A DNA stretch of 64,000 nt from Paucimonas lemoignei (GTDB taxonomy: Bacteria; Pseudomonadota; Gammaproteobacteria; Pseudomonadales; Pseudomonadaceae): assembly GCA_900475325.1 (NCBI GenBank), contig LS483371.1, positions 3,224,001 to 3,288,000 of the forward strand, read 5' to 3'. The position numbers were made by a program, and so were the translations under genes. Under the pieces are notes generated by a model. The model was not told where the DNA came from, made no database searches, and saw only the letters and a list, made by a program, of their open reading frames with translations. Shown here in pieces: positions 41,516 to 52,267 of this stretch. Within the stretch, counting starts at the first letter, position 1. Every line of letters starts with the position of its first letter.

Positions 41516-43210
41516 ATGACTCCCATGATAAAAGCCAGCCTGCGTAGCCACCTAACCCTCTGGTTCGCGGGCGTTTCGCTTTTAGCGCTGGTCAGCGTTG
41601 GGTTGTACGTCGGGCATATCGCCACCGGGCAGGTCAGACAGGCCAGCGGCACGGCACTGGCCAGCACCGCCAAGTCCGCGGCCACCATGCTCGGGAACCA
41701 ATTGCGCGAACGGCAACTGGAAGTTTTTCTGCTTAGTCGCGAACCCCATCTGGTGCGCGGCAATCTGGATGACCCCGACATCCTGCCGTCCATGGAACTG
41801 CGCACTCAGTCGCACTCCGAATATGCCTGGATGGGCGTTGCCGATACCGAAGGCCGTGTGCATCAGGCGGTCAATGGCTTGCTGGTCAATCAATCCGTCA
41901 AAGAGCGCCCCTGGTTCAAGGCCGGGTTATCCGGTGCCTACACCGGAGACCCGCACGAAGCGGTGCTATTGGCCAAACTGCTACCTGGCAACGCCAGCGG
42001 CGAGCTGCTGCGCTTCATCGATTTTGCCGCGCCCATCCGCACCGCCGATGGCCGCGTGGTGGGAGTGCTCAGCGCACACGTGCACTGGAACTGGATGACC
42101 CGCATCGTCGAGTCGGCCATTGTTCGCGAAGGCGTGCCGGCCGATCTTGAAGTGTTGATCGTCAATGGCGCAGGCGCAGTGCTGTATCCGCAGCAGATGA
42201 TGGGCCAACAGCGCCCCGAGCTGCTCACCGCACTCCTGCAGCAGGGCACCCAGGGCTGGTCCGTGGCTGACGGCTATGTCAGCAGCGTGCTGGAGGTGCC
42301 TACGCCTCCTGGCTCGGGGCTTTCCTGGTACGTCGTCGTTCGCCAGCCCCTGAATGCAGCGCTGCAGCCCGCGCATGTCCTGCTCTTTAAACTGCTGGCA
42401 TTGGGCGTGCTGGCAGCGTTGGTTCTGGCAGTCGTGGCTTATTATCTGGCCCAGCACCTGAGCCGGCCCATCGAACTGCTGGCCCGATCCGCCAAGCTGG
42501 TCCAGGCCAAACGCACCGGGGTCACCTTTCCTCAGGAGCACTCGGTGCTGGAAATCGCCCAGCTCGGGCAATCCATCCAGAGCATGACCGAGTCGTTGCT
42601 CGGCAAGGAGCGCGAACTGCAGGATGCCAATGCATCCCTGGAAGTGACCGTCACTCAGCGTACCGCCGCGCTGACCCAGGCCAACGCCGAGCTATTGAAG
42701 CTGGCAACCCACGATGCACTGACCGGCGTCTACAACAGAAGACGCTTTGACGAGAAACTCAACGAATGCAGCCTGCTCTTCGAGCGCACCGGCCGCCCTT
42801 TCGCCTTGCTGTTCATCGACGCGGACCACTTCAAGCGGGTGAATGACAGCTTCGGGCATGCCAGTGGCGATGAAGTGCTGCACCAACTGGCCCGCCTCAT
42901 CGAGCAAAGCGTGCGCCTGACTGACTTCGTCGCCCGTTATGGCGGTGAGGAGTTCGCGGTATTGCTGCAGGATATTCTGGACGTGCACGGCGCAGTACGG
43001 GTTGCCGAAAACATCCGCCGCCGAGTGGCTGACGCCAGCTTCGGCCCGGTCGGGCAGGTGACCGTGAGCATTGGCATTGGCATGGCGCAAGAGGCGGATG
43101 ACAACACCATTACCCTGATCAAGCGTGCGGACCAACAGCTCTACCAGGCAAAATCTTCGGGCCGCAATCGCGTTGCGTGCAATACGCAAGTCGATGGTTT
43201 GATGTTGTGA
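41516..43210 (+). CDS. Membrane diguanylate cyclase (dCache-HAMP-GGDEF), 564 aa
   Basis: Makes cyclic di-GMP. TM1 at about residues 12-34, a periplasmic sensing region to ~290 with dCache-like AWMGVADTEGRVHQAVNG, TM2 ~292-312 (LALGVLAALVLAVVAYY), HAMP, a short coiled coil and a GGDEF domain. The active site is GGEEF at 476-480, and the inhibitory I-site RLTD at 467-470 is correctly spaced, so an active, feedback-inhibited cyclase is expected. No clear SD; the start could be ATG 41516 or 41525. Transcribed divergently from the TRAP operon. Confidence 0.9.
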   Translation: MTPMIKASLRSHLTLWFAGVSLLALVSVGLYVGHIATGQVRQASGTALASTAKSAATMLGNQLRERQLEVFLLSREPHLVRGNLDDPDILPSMELRTQSHSEYAWMGVADTEGRVHQAVNGLLVNQSVKERPWFKAGLSGAYTGDPHEAVLLAKLLPGNASGELLRFIDFAAPIRTADGRVVGVLSAHVHWNWMTRIVESAIVREGVPADLEVLIVNGAGAVLYPQQMMGQQRPELLTALLQQGTQGWSVADGYVSSVLEVPTPPGSGLSWYVVVRQPLNAALQPAHVLLFKLLALGVLAALVLAVVAYYLAQHLSRPIELLARSAKLVQAKRTGVTFPQEHSVLEIAQLGQSIQSMTESLLGKERELQDANASLEVTVTQRTAALTQANAELLKLATHDALTGVYNRRRFDEKLNECSLLFERTGRPFALLFIDADHFKRVNDSFGHASGDEVLHQLARLIEQSVRLTDFVARYGGEEFAVLLQDILDVHGAVRVAENIRRRVADASFGPVGQVTVSIGIGMAQEADDNTITLIKRADQQLYQAKSSGRNRVACNTQVDGLML

Positions 43211-43383
43211 AGTGCGTTTAATAGGCAACTAACGAGTTGGCAGCTATTTAAATAAAAGCCTGCCACTGGAGATAGTGCTGCGTTGTTTGCTGCGCAGGGC
43301 TGTAGATTACACCGCCAGCTCAAGCCTGGCGCATCGCGGTCGATGTAGACATTAACTCTCGTTATAGGGCAAGGGGCAGCGGT

Positions 43384-45180
43384 ATGGGTGCGGTAAAGGC
43401 TTTATACGATTCAATCGAGCAGCAGTTTTTCAATACGCTGACCAAGAAGTTGTCCAGCCTGTTCTTGCTGGTTGCGGTCAGCGGCCTGCTGTATTGGATC
43501 GCCTTGAGCATCCGTGCCGACATCGCGCTGGAATTGCGCAACGCGCAGCTTGATCCACGCGTCTCCGGGCTGATCGAGAGCAAACTCGACACGCTCAACG
43601 CGGCCATTCTGCTCAGCACGCTGTTTACCCTGGGCATGGTCAGTTTCATGATCGGCTACTTTCGGCACCTGATCGTCAGGCCCGTGACGTACATGACCCG
43701 CGCCCTTGAAGAAATCGCCAACGGTGAAGGCGACCTGTCCAAGGACCTGCCGCTGCTGACCCACGACGAGATTCGTGTCCTGGCCAGCACCTGCAACCGC
43801 TTCCTGGCCAAGCAGCGGGAAATCATCAGTAACGTCCAGGCCCTGACCGTACACATTGCGGTGGAGTCGGCGCGTTCGCTGAAGAACATCAGCGACTCCA
43901 GCGACAGCGCTACCCATCAGGCGCGCTTTGCCAAGGAAGTGATGGACGAGAGCAACACCGCCGTGGGGCGCATCGAAGAGGTCTCGCACCAGACCCAGGG
44001 CATCTCCAGCACCACTGCGCAGAACCTGAGCATGGCCCGGGATTCTTACTCGGAACTGCTTGAGGTCACCGGCAATATCAGTGAAATCTCCCGCAGCCTG
44101 GGTGAGTTCAGCACCCTGGTCTCTGCGTTGAATCAGCGTTCATCGAGTATCAAATCCATTGTCGGGCTGATTCAGCAGATTTCCTCGCAAACCAACCTGC
44201 TAGCCCTCAACGCGGCCATCGAAGCGGCCCGGGCCGGTGAAAGCGGGCGTGGCTTTGCGGTAGTGGCCGATGAAGTACGAACCCTGGCACAGAACGTCAG
44301 CCGCGCCACCGATGACATCTCCCAGAACATCGACGCCATGCTGCTGGAGGTGAGTTCGACTCACGCACAGACCACGCAGATCAGCCAGAGCGCGCAGGAA
44401 ACACAGAAAGTGGTTGAGCGCGCCTCCGGCCATTTCGAGAGCATGATCGTCGATTTCGAGTCCACCAACGGCAAGCTGGCCGATATCGCCGGGCACATCC
44501 AGCAGTTTGCCGACACCAACACGGGCATCAACCAACGGGTGACCCGGATCTACGCCGACAGCCAGTCCATCGATCAACGCATGCAGCATTCAGCCGCCGC
44601 CACCCGTGACCTGTCCGGCGTGGCAGAGCGGGTCCAGACGCTGCTGGGCAAGTTCGTGCTCGGCCATGGCGCGCTGGATGCGGCCATCACCCGCGCCAGT
44701 GCATGCCGCGACACGTTGCAAACGCGCCTCGCGGCGGCGCAGCGTGAGGGGCTCAACCTGTTCGACCAAAGCTACAAACTGATCCCCAATACCGACCCCA
44801 AGCAATACCTCACCAGCTATACCGAACGCTTTGCGCAGATTTGCCAGGAAGAGTGCGACAAGCTGACCAAGGGCACGGTCGGTGGCAAGGTCAGCTTCAT
44901 TGTCGACAGCAAGGGTTATTGCCCGGTGAACAACAGCTGGGTCTCGAAAAAACCCACAGGCGACCGAGCCGTTGACCTGCCCGTGTGCCGCAACAAGCGC
45001 ATGTTCGCCGACCCCATCGGCCTGCGCGCAGCGGGCAACACCCAACGCTTCCTGCTGCAGACGTACCTGCGCGACACCGGCGAAATCATGACCGAGATCG
45101 ACGTGCCGTTCTTCTTCGAAGGCCGCCATTGGGGCAATTTGCGCATGGGGTTTGATGCGGGGCTGTTGTTGGCCAAGTGA
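43384..45180 (+). CDS. Methyl-accepting chemotaxis protein with C-terminal sensor-like domain, 598 aa
   Basis: TM1 ~23-42, only about 28 periplasmic residues, TM2 ~70-93, HAMP, then the signalling domain with the conserved tip region at ~260-303 ([20 protein letters not shown]). After ~430 a further 160 residues follow, beyond the usual MCP end. They contain [26 protein letters not shown] and a final Cache/PAS-like strand pattern ([14 protein letters not shown]). With almost no periplasmic domain, sensing is probably cytoplasmic through this C-terminal part. AAGGGG precedes the ATG. Confidence 0.88.
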   Translation: MGAVKALYDSIEQQFFNTLTKKLSSLFLLVAVSGLLYWIALSIRADIALELRNAQLDPRVSGLIESKLDTLNAAILLSTLFTLGMVSFMIGYFRHLIVRPVTYMTRALEEIANGEGDLSKDLPLLTHDEIRVLASTCNRFLAKQREIISNVQALTVHIAVESARSLKNISDSSDSATHQARFAKEVMDESNTAVGRIEEVSHQTQGISSTTAQNLSMARDSYSELLEVTGNISEISRSLGEFSTLVSALNQRSSSIKSIVGLIQQISSQTNLLALNAAIEAARAGESGRGFAVVADEVRTLAQNVSRATDDISQNIDAMLLEVSSTHAQTTQISQSAQETQKVVERASGHFESMIVDFESTNGKLADIAGHIQQFADTNTGINQRVTRIYADSQSIDQRMQHSAAATRDLSGVAERVQTLLGKFVLGHGALDAAITRASACRDTLQTRLAAAQREGLNLFDQSYKLIPNTDPKQYLTSYTERFAQICQEECDKLTKGTVGGKVSFIVDSKGYCPVNNSWVSKKPTGDRAVDLPVCRNKRMFADPIGLRAAGNTQRFLLQTYLRDTGEIMTEIDVPFFFEGRHWGNLRMGFDAGLLLAK

Positions 45181-45206
45181 CAAGGCTTTAACAGAGCCGA
45201 GGTTAC

Positions 45207-45300
45207 GTAGGAGCGGCTTTAGCCGCGATGATATCGGCCTATGCGCTGGATCTTTATCGCTAACACTGCCCTTGCGGCTAAGGTCGCCAAGGTACGGCGG
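45207..45300. repeat. Degenerate REP pair
   Basis: GTAGGAGCGGCTTTAGCCGC at left; the right partner is degraded (CTTGCGGCTAAGGTCGCC). First of the repeats filling the gene-free stretch 45181-45896. Confidence 0.6.
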
Positions 45301-45327
45301 CAGGAATTCAGAGGCGGCGAATAACCG

Positions 45328-45417
45328 GTGGGAGCGAATTCATTCGCGAAGACGGATGTACTGCCGATGCATCTCTACCGAATGTACCGGCCCCTTCGCG
45401 AATGAATTCGCTCCCAC
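45328..45417. repeat. REPIN (GTGGGAGC type), 90 bp
   Basis: Arms GTGGGAGCGAATTCATTCGC and complement. The right 63 bp (45358-45420) is repeated without change at 45615-45677. The loop is homologous to that of the REPIN at 1730-1819 in reverse. Confidence 0.92.
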
Positions 45418-45510
45418 GTGAGCTGCGGCGTGTCAGGCAAATCGCATTCGCTGCCCTTTGCAGTCCACGCCGCTTCTCTGGTCAGTCAACAATCCCAACG
45501 CGGCGGATAA

Positions 45511-45677
45511 CCTGTGGGAGTGCCCACGTCGTCCAGACGGCGCGCTGTCGCTCAGCAAAGACAGGACCTGTGGGACGACCGGGGTGGCGCTCCACCTTGC
45601 TCGCGAAGGCGGCCGTACTGCCGATGCATCTCTACCGAATGTACCGGCCCCTTCGCGAATGAATTCGCTCCCACGTG
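45511..45677. repeat. Dispersed repeat plus partial REPIN copy
   Basis: 45511-45575 matches 8743-8803 (start CCTGTGGGAGTGCCCACGTC). 45595-45677 is the right part of a REPIN whose left arm is replaced by CTTGCTCGCGAAGG; its last 63 bp duplicate 45358-45420. This looks like serial insertion or recombination among REP family members. Confidence 0.8.
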
Positions 45678-45795
45678 GGCTGCGTCGTGTCAGGCAGATA
45701 GCATTCGCCGTTCTTCGCGGCTAAAGCGGAACGCCGCCCGGCCATTCGTGCAGTTCAAATGAGCCATGCCTCCGGCCAAATGCTAAAACCTGACG

Positions 45796-45814
45796 AATGA
45801 GAACAATTCCGTTA
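45796..45814 (+). promoter_or_regulatory. Fur-box-like site
   Basis: AATGAGAACAATTCCGTTA fits the 19-bp Fur consensus pattern AATGAGAAT-N-ATTCTCATT at most positions. It lies 82 bp upstream of the iron-type ABC operon, which supports iron repression. Confidence 0.5.
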
Positions 45815-45896
45815 CCCTAGCCGCACTTTTTTGATGGCGGTTTTGTCGTGCGTGGCTCGACCGATTCGCCCTTCTCTTCTCTGGAATGGCTATCAC

Positions 45897-47039
45897 ATGC
45901 AAATTCTCAAGCACCTCGCGGCCGGGATCGGCCTGATCCTGGCAGGGCAAACATTGGCCCATGCCACCACCTACCCGATCACCGTCACCGACCTCTCCAA
46001 CCGTCAGGTTGAAATCAAGCAGGAGCCTAAACGGATTGTCCTGCAGGATGGCCGCGACCTGTTTACCCTCGCGCTGCTCGACCGCGCCGATCCGTTCCAG
46101 CGGATCGTTGCCTGGAACAACATCGTCAAGCGCTCGGACCCCAACACCTGGCATGTCTTCGAAAACCAGTGGCCCAAAACCGCCAACCAGGCCACCGACA
46201 TGAAGTTCGGTGACGATGGCGACCTGAATCTGGAAGCCGTGGTCGCGGCCCGTCCGGACCTGCTGATCTTTCAGACCCGCGCACGCGCCTCACTGGAAAA
46301 CGCCGGTGTTGCCCAGAAGCTGGCAGCGTTGAACATTCCGGTGCTGTTCGTCGACAGCGACCTGGACCCGGTGGTCAACAGCCAGAAAACCGTGACCCTG
46401 CTGGGCCAGGTACTCAACCGCGAAACCGAGGCGAAGGCCTATGTCGACTTCTACAAAAAACGCCTGACCCAGATTGAAGCCATCACCGCTCAACATTCGA
46501 AAAAACCGTTGGTGTTTGTCGAAGCCAAGGCCGGTCAAGGCGGCGCAACCGCCTGCTGCTTCACCCATGGAGACGTTTATTGGGGCAAGCTGGTTCAGGC
46601 CGCAGGCGGCGTGAACCTGGGGTCGAACCTGCTGCCGGGCGCCACGGGCGATGTGACGCTGGAAACCGTATTGGGCAAGCAACCGGATGTGTACGTCATG
46701 ACCGGCACGCGCTTCCCGGGCAGCACCTCGGTGTCGCCGCCGTTTGGTTTCGGTAACAACGTCAAGCAGCAAGACATCGACAAATCCCTGAGCCTGTTGC
46801 AGAAACGCCCTGGCTTCGCGCAATTGAAAGCCAGCGAACAAGGCCGCGTTTACGGCATCTACCACCAGTTCTACGCCAGCAGCTGGAACATCCTGGCCGT
46901 GGAAAACCTTAATCAAGCCTTCTACCCCGACAGCGCAAAACAACTGGACGCAGGCGCCAGCCTCAAGGCGTTGTTCGAGCTGACCGGTCTTAAAGCAGTG
47001 CCCGCGATCCTCTACTCGCCCGCACCCGCCAACCGTTGA
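45897..47039 (+). CDS. Iron-complex-type ABC substrate-binding protein, 380 aa
   Basis: Class III (FepB/BtuF-like) periplasmic binding protein: signal peptide HLAAGIGLILAGQTLAHAT, then YPITVTDLSNRQVEIKQEPK and a long inter-lobe helix. The start at MQILKH (45897) gives a proper signal peptide; the upstream in-frame codons are unlikely. Paired Cys in TACCFTHGD are notable. Family ligands are ferric siderophores, heme and cobalamin. A Fur-box-like site upstream favours iron. Confidence 0.87.
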   Translation: MQILKHLAAGIGLILAGQTLAHATTYPITVTDLSNRQVEIKQEPKRIVLQDGRDLFTLALLDRADPFQRIVAWNNIVKRSDPNTWHVFENQWPKTANQATDMKFGDDGDLNLEAVVAARPDLLIFQTRARASLENAGVAQKLAALNIPVLFVDSDLDPVVNSQKTVTLLGQVLNRETEAKAYVDFYKKRLTQIEAITAQHSKKPLVFVEAKAGQGGATACCFTHGDVYWGKLVQAAGGVNLGSNLLPGATGDVTLETVLGKQPDVYVMTGTRFPGSTSVSPPFGFGNNVKQQDIDKSLSLLQKRPGFAQLKASEQGRVYGIYHQFYASSWNILAVENLNQAFYPDSAKQLDAGASLKALFELTGLKAVPAILYSPAPANR

Positions 47040-47052
47040 TTGACGAGCAACC

Positions 47053-48152
<1,100 letters not shown>

Positions 48153-48156
<4 letters not shown>

Positions 48157-48941
48157 GCTTCGCCACTGCTGATTACCGCGTCACCCTCCACGGCAGGACC
48201 ATCCTCGACGGGCTGGCCGTCAACGCCGCAGCAGGTCGAACCCTGGCGCTGCTCGGTGCCAATGGCGCAGGCAAGTCGACGTTCATGAAAGGCCTCTGCG
48301 GCCTGACCAAAGCCCATGGCTCTGCCACCATCGATGGCATCGAACTGCTCAGCGCTTCGCCCACCGCCCGCGCGCAGTTGATCGGCTATGTTGCACAGGA
48401 TCTGGCGCATCTGGACGTACGCCTGTCCACCTACGAGCTGCTGCTCCTGGCCCAGCATGGCAACGCTCGCAGTTGGGCCACCGGCAAGGACGCGCAACGC
48501 AAAGCCAGTGAAATGCTCGACCTGCTCGGCTTGCAGCGTTTTGCCGAATGCCAGCCGGGGCAGCTGTCGGGTGGTGAGCGGCAGATGATTTCCCTCGCGC
48601 TGGCACTGGTGCGCAGCCCGCGCCTGTTGCTGCTGGACGAACCGACCTCGGCGCTGGACCTGGCCAACCAGTTGCAGATCCTCGACGCCGTCAATGCCTA
48701 CACCCGCAAGGAAAACATCGTCACCCTGGCGATTTTCCATGACATGAACCTGGCCAGCCGTTACGCCGACGACACCTTGATGCTGCATCACGGCCAGGTG
48801 CATTGCAGCGGCCCGACCCGCAGCACGCTGACGCCGGAAAACCTTGCCCATGTCTATGGGGTGGATTGCCGGGCTCTGAGCGTCGATGACGGGGCCTTTA
48901 CGGCGATCTACCCGGTTTCGGTGCTGGCGGCGGCTGGCTGA
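48153..48941 (+). CDS. Iron-type ABC ATPase (FecE/FepC-like), 262 aa
   Basis: Walker A GANGAGKST (35-43), signature LSGGERQMISLALAL, Walker B LLLLDEPTSALD and switch His IFHD. Completes the three-gene importer. Ends 7 bp before the convergent LysR gene. No outer-membrane receptor is in this operon. Confidence 0.92.
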
Positions 48942-48948
48942 TTCCCTC

Positions 48949-49851
48949 TCACCCTGGCAATCGCTCACGCCACTCCTGTTCCTGCATCACTTCCCTGGTC
49001 ATTTCCATGAACACCCTGGCCAGGGCGCTGGGCACCTTGTCGGTGGGCAGCACGGTGAAGCCAAAGAACGGAATGGGTGTGCTCAACGCCCGGAATACCA
49101 CCCCCGGTGGCGCATCGAGCATCGACAACGGGTTGGTGATGCTCACGCCCATGCCCTGCGCGACCAGTGCACAGAGGGTCATGCTGTAGGGGGTTTCGAT
49201 GCTCAGGTGGCGGTTGACGCCCGCGCGCTCGAAGGCTTCATCGATCAGCCGCCGGGTGTTATCCACGGCGGACAGGGAAATGAACGACTCGCCCCTGAGG
49301 TCTTCCAGGCTGATCTGATCCTGCGCCGCCAGGCGATGTTCGGCAGGCAGGACTACCACGCCGGGCAATTGATACAACTTGTCGACATGCACATTGGGTG
49401 ACTCGCCCACGCTGGACGCATAGCCGATGTCGCAATAGCCCACCGATGTCCAGCGACGCACTGTCGCTTCGCTGCGCATTTCCAGCAGGATGGCCACTGC
49501 CGGAAAGCGCGCCTTGAAGCGCTTGATCACCCGTGGCAGCAAACCGGCAATCGCCGGGATTGACGCAATGCGCAGCCGACCGGTGCCTGATACTCGGATT
49601 TCATGGGCCGCCTGATTGAGGTAGGCCAGGCCGCTGAAGCTGTGTTCGACCTCGCGATAGAACGCCGAACCTTCATCGGTAGGCGTCAGGCGACTGGCAC
49701 CGCGCACGAACAGCTTGAACTGCAAGCGCTCCTCAAGCTCGGTCACCAGACGGCTGATGCTGGGCTGGGAAGTGTGTAATTCCCGGGCTGCGGCGGTCAT
49801 GGTGCCAAACATCATGACCGCCCGAAACGCTTCGATCTGACGCAGATTCAT
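48949..49851 (-). CDS. LysR-family regulator (NocR/OccR-like), 300 aa
   Basis: N-terminal HTH MNLRQIEAFRAVMMFGTMTA with TSQPSISRLVTELEERL, then a substrate-binding domain (SGTGRLRIASIPAIAGLLPR). The opening resembles opine-type regulators NocR/OccR. Divergent from the amino-acid ABC/oxidase operon at 49972, its probable target, with only 120 bp between. The ATG at 49851 is preferred to the GTG at 49860. Confidence 0.88.
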   Translation of the reverse strand: MNLRQIEAFRAVMMFGTMTAAARELHTSQPSISRLVTELEERLQFKLFVRGASRLTPTDEGSAFYREVEHSFSGLAYLNQAAHEIRVSGTGRLRIASIPAIAGLLPRVIKRFKARFPAVAILLEMRSEATVRRWTSVGYCDIGYASSVGESPNVHVDKLYQLPGVVVLPAEHRLAAQDQISLEDLRGESFISLSAVDNTRRLIDEAFERAGVNRHLSIETPYSMTLCALVAQGMGVSITNPLSMLDAPPGVVFRALSTPIPFFGFTVLPTDKVPSALARVFMEMTREVMQEQEWRERLPG

Positions 49852-49971
49852 GCCCACCACCTATATCACTGCTGAATAGCACCCCTGAATATAACAATTG
49901 GACTGGATTGCCAAGTGCCACGAAACTGAAACAGTTCCAGCCTGACCCCCTTGCCACTGCGGAGTACCTCC

Positions 49972-50835
49972 ATGAAAAGACTCGTGACCCGACCTGGCCT
50001 GAGCTCCACTCTGACTGCCTGCGCGTTGACCCTCGGCGTGCTGGGGGTTAATGCGACCTCCGCTAGCGCGGCCCCACTGCCGCCGCTGCCTGCCGAGATC
50101 GCCGCAAAAGGCGAGCTGGCCGTAGGGGTGCGTTGCGATCAGCCGCCTTTCGGCTTCAAAGATCAGAACGGTGGTTTTGCAGGGGTGGAAGTCGAAGTGG
50201 CACGGCAGATTGCCGAGTACGCCTTTGGTTCCAAGGACAAGGCGATACTCACCTGCGTCACCGCTGAAAGCCGCATTCCGCAATTGTTGGGCAAGAAAGT
50301 CGACATGCTGATCGCCACACTGGGTATTACCCCGGAGCGTGAGCGGGTGGTTGCCTTCAGTACGCCTTATCGCTGGGACAGCAGCGACATCATGGTCAAA
50401 AACGACAGCCCGGCCAAAACCATCGAAGACCTGACGGGCAAAACCGTGATCGCCCTCAAGGGCTCGACCCAGGCTCGCTGGCTGGGTGAGCACGCCAGCG
50501 GCGTACAGCTGACCAACCTCAACAGTTCGTCGGAAGCCTTGATGGCCTTCAAACAGGGCCGCGCCGAGGGGTATGCCCACGACAGCGCGACGCTGGTGAT
50601 GATCAGTGCCCGTGACAAGAGCGTGCGCCTGATCGGCCAGCCTTACGGGATTTCCGAAGCAGCCGTTGGCCTGCGTAAAAACGAAGACGCCTGGCTGGCT
50701 TATGTGAATGCGTCCCTGGCACAGATCAAAGAGCAAAACCTTTACAGCGGCTGGATCAAAGCCGTGGCGCCAGAAGGCACCGAGCAGTTTTATGTGGACG
50801 GTTTCACCAAGCCGACGCCACAGCAAAACAAGTAA
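49972..50835 (+). CDS. Amino-acid ABC transporter binding protein, 287 aa
   Basis: SBP_bac_3 family. Signal peptide to ATSASAAP, then AKGELAVGVRCDQPPFGFKD, NGGFAGVEVEVARQ and the TPERERVVAF motif. GGAG before ATG 49972. First gene of a five-gene operon ending in an FAD oxidase, so the ligand is likely an amino acid, amine or opine oxidised by that enzyme. Confidence 0.9.
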   Translation: MKRLVTRPGLSSTLTACALTLGVLGVNATSASAAPLPPLPAEIAAKGELAVGVRCDQPPFGFKDQNGGFAGVEVEVARQIAEYAFGSKDKAILTCVTAESRIPQLLGKKVDMLIATLGITPERERVVAFSTPYRWDSSDIMVKNDSPAKTIEDLTGKTVIALKGSTQARWLGEHASGVQLTNLNSSSEALMAFKQGRAEGYAHDSATLVMISARDKSVRLIGQPYGISEAAVGLRKNEDAWLAYVNASLAQIKEQNLYSGWIKAVAPEGTEQFYVDGFTKPTPQQNK

Positions 50836-50865
50836 CCGCGGTGTTTCGGCACGTGTGAGGTAAGC

Positions 50866-51528
50866 ATGGATTTCGACGTTCACTACCTGTTGCAACAATG
50901 GCCGGCACTGCTCAAGGGCATCTGGGTCACGCTCAATGTCAGCATGGTGGCCATCGTTCTGTCGCTGGTGATTGGCCTGTTGGGCGCAACCGTGCGTTAT
51001 TTCAAATTGCGCTGGCTCAGCCCGTTCGTTGCAGGCTACGTCGAATTCATTCGCAACACGCCGCTGCTGGGGCAGATGTTCTTCATCTACTACGGCCTGC
51101 CGGGGCTCGGGTTACCGCTGTCGCTGTACGGGTCCAGCGTGTTGACCCTGACCCTCTGGGCCGGGGCCTACCAGATCGAGAACCTGCGCGGTGGTCTTGC
51201 TTCGGTGCCGCTGGGCCTGCGCGAGGCCGCCACCGCCATGAGCCTCAACCGCTGGCAATTCATGTGGCTGATCGCAAGGCCGGTAGCCCTGCGCACTAGC
51301 CTGCCGTCACTGCTCAATACCGCCGTGTCGCTGCTCAAGAACTCGGCGTTCCTGCAAGCCATCGGCCTGGCAGAACTGACCTACGTCGCCGTGAACAAGA
51401 TTGCTTCGGACTTCCGCACCCTGGAAATGCTCGCGGCCATGTGCGTGATTTACCTGGCGCTGGTGATCATCCTGTCCCTGGCTTCGGCCTGGCTCGAAGC
51501 GCGGCTGCAAAAGCCGTATCGCACCTGA
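50866..51528 (+). CDS. Amino-acid ABC permease, 220 aa
   Basis: HisM-type permease with EAA loop REAATAMSLNRWQFMWLIAR, in which the usual proline-bearing helix end is modified. GAGG upstream of ATG 50866. Confidence 0.9.
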   Translation: MDFDVHYLLQQWPALLKGIWVTLNVSMVAIVLSLVIGLLGATVRYFKLRWLSPFVAGYVEFIRNTPLLGQMFFIYYGLPGLGLPLSLYGSSVLTLTLWAGAYQIENLRGGLASVPLGLREAATAMSLNRWQFMWLIARPVALRTSLPSLLNTAVSLLKNSAFLQAIGLAELTYVAVNKIASDFRTLEMLAAMCVIYLALVIILSLASAWLEARLQKPYRT

Positions 51529-51538
51529 GAAGCCGACC

Positions 51539-52249
51539 ATGAACCTATTGATCAACAACGCGGGCTTCTTTCTCGACGGTCTGCTCAAAACCCTGGCGCT
51601 GGCCGCAGTCACGCTGGTGGGTGCGACCGTGATCGGCCTGCTGATCGGCACGCTGGCCAATGCACGCTTCGCGCCGCTGCGCTGGGCGATGCGTGGCTAC
51701 ATCGAACTGCTGCGGGGCATCCCGCTGGTCGTCAATATCTTCTTTGTGTTCTTTGGCGCGCCGCTGATGGGCCTGGACCTTTCGCCCTTCGCGGCAGTGA
51801 CCCTGAGCCTGTCGTTGTGGGGCGGGGCCAACGCGGCGGAGCTGGTGCGCGGCGCCCTCAATGCCGTGCCGGTGCACCAGATCAACAGCGCACGGGCCCT
51901 GGGCCTCAAGAGCTGGGAAGTCTTGTGTCTGGTCAGCGGCCCCCAGGCGTTTCGCCACGTGCTGCCAGCCTATGTGGGGCTACTGACGCTGCTGCTGCAG
52001 TCAACCACCCTGGGCGCGATTGTTGGCGTGAGCGAGTTTTTCCGGGTCGGCCAGTTGATCGTCGAGCGCACCACCATGATGGACGGCTACAACGCGGCGC
52101 CTGCGGTCTATGGGCTCGTTCTGCTGGTGTACTTCCTGATGTGTTCGGTGCTCACCGCCCTCGGACGCCGCCTTGAACGCAAGCTCAAGCATGAACGTCC
52201 CGTGCTTGCCGCGACACCTTCGCCCAGCCCTGCGCTGACGCCTAACTGA
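51539..52249 (+). CDS. Amino-acid ABC permease, 236 aa
   Basis: HisQ-type permease. Loop NSARALGLKSWEVLCLVSGP replaces the typical EAA start with NSA. Follows its partner by 10 nt. The C-terminal ~25 residues are a Pro/Ala-rich cytoplasmic tail. Confidence 0.9.
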   Translation: MNLLINNAGFFLDGLLKTLALAAVTLVGATVIGLLIGTLANARFAPLRWAMRGYIELLRGIPLVVNIFFVFFGAPLMGLDLSPFAAVTLSLSLWGGANAAELVRGALNAVPVHQINSARALGLKSWEVLCLVSGPQAFRHVLPAYVGLLTLLLQSTTLGAIVGVSEFFRVGQLIVERTTMMDGYNAAPAVYGLVLLVYFLMCSVLTALGRRLERKLKHERPVLAATPSPSPALTPN

Positions 52250-52267
52250 TCTCCAGGAAACCCATCC

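Noticed and set aside
45328..45677. CRISPR-like spaced repeats
   Set aside because: The repeats are inverted REP arms with homologous loops, not short direct repeats with unique spacers; no cas gene is present.
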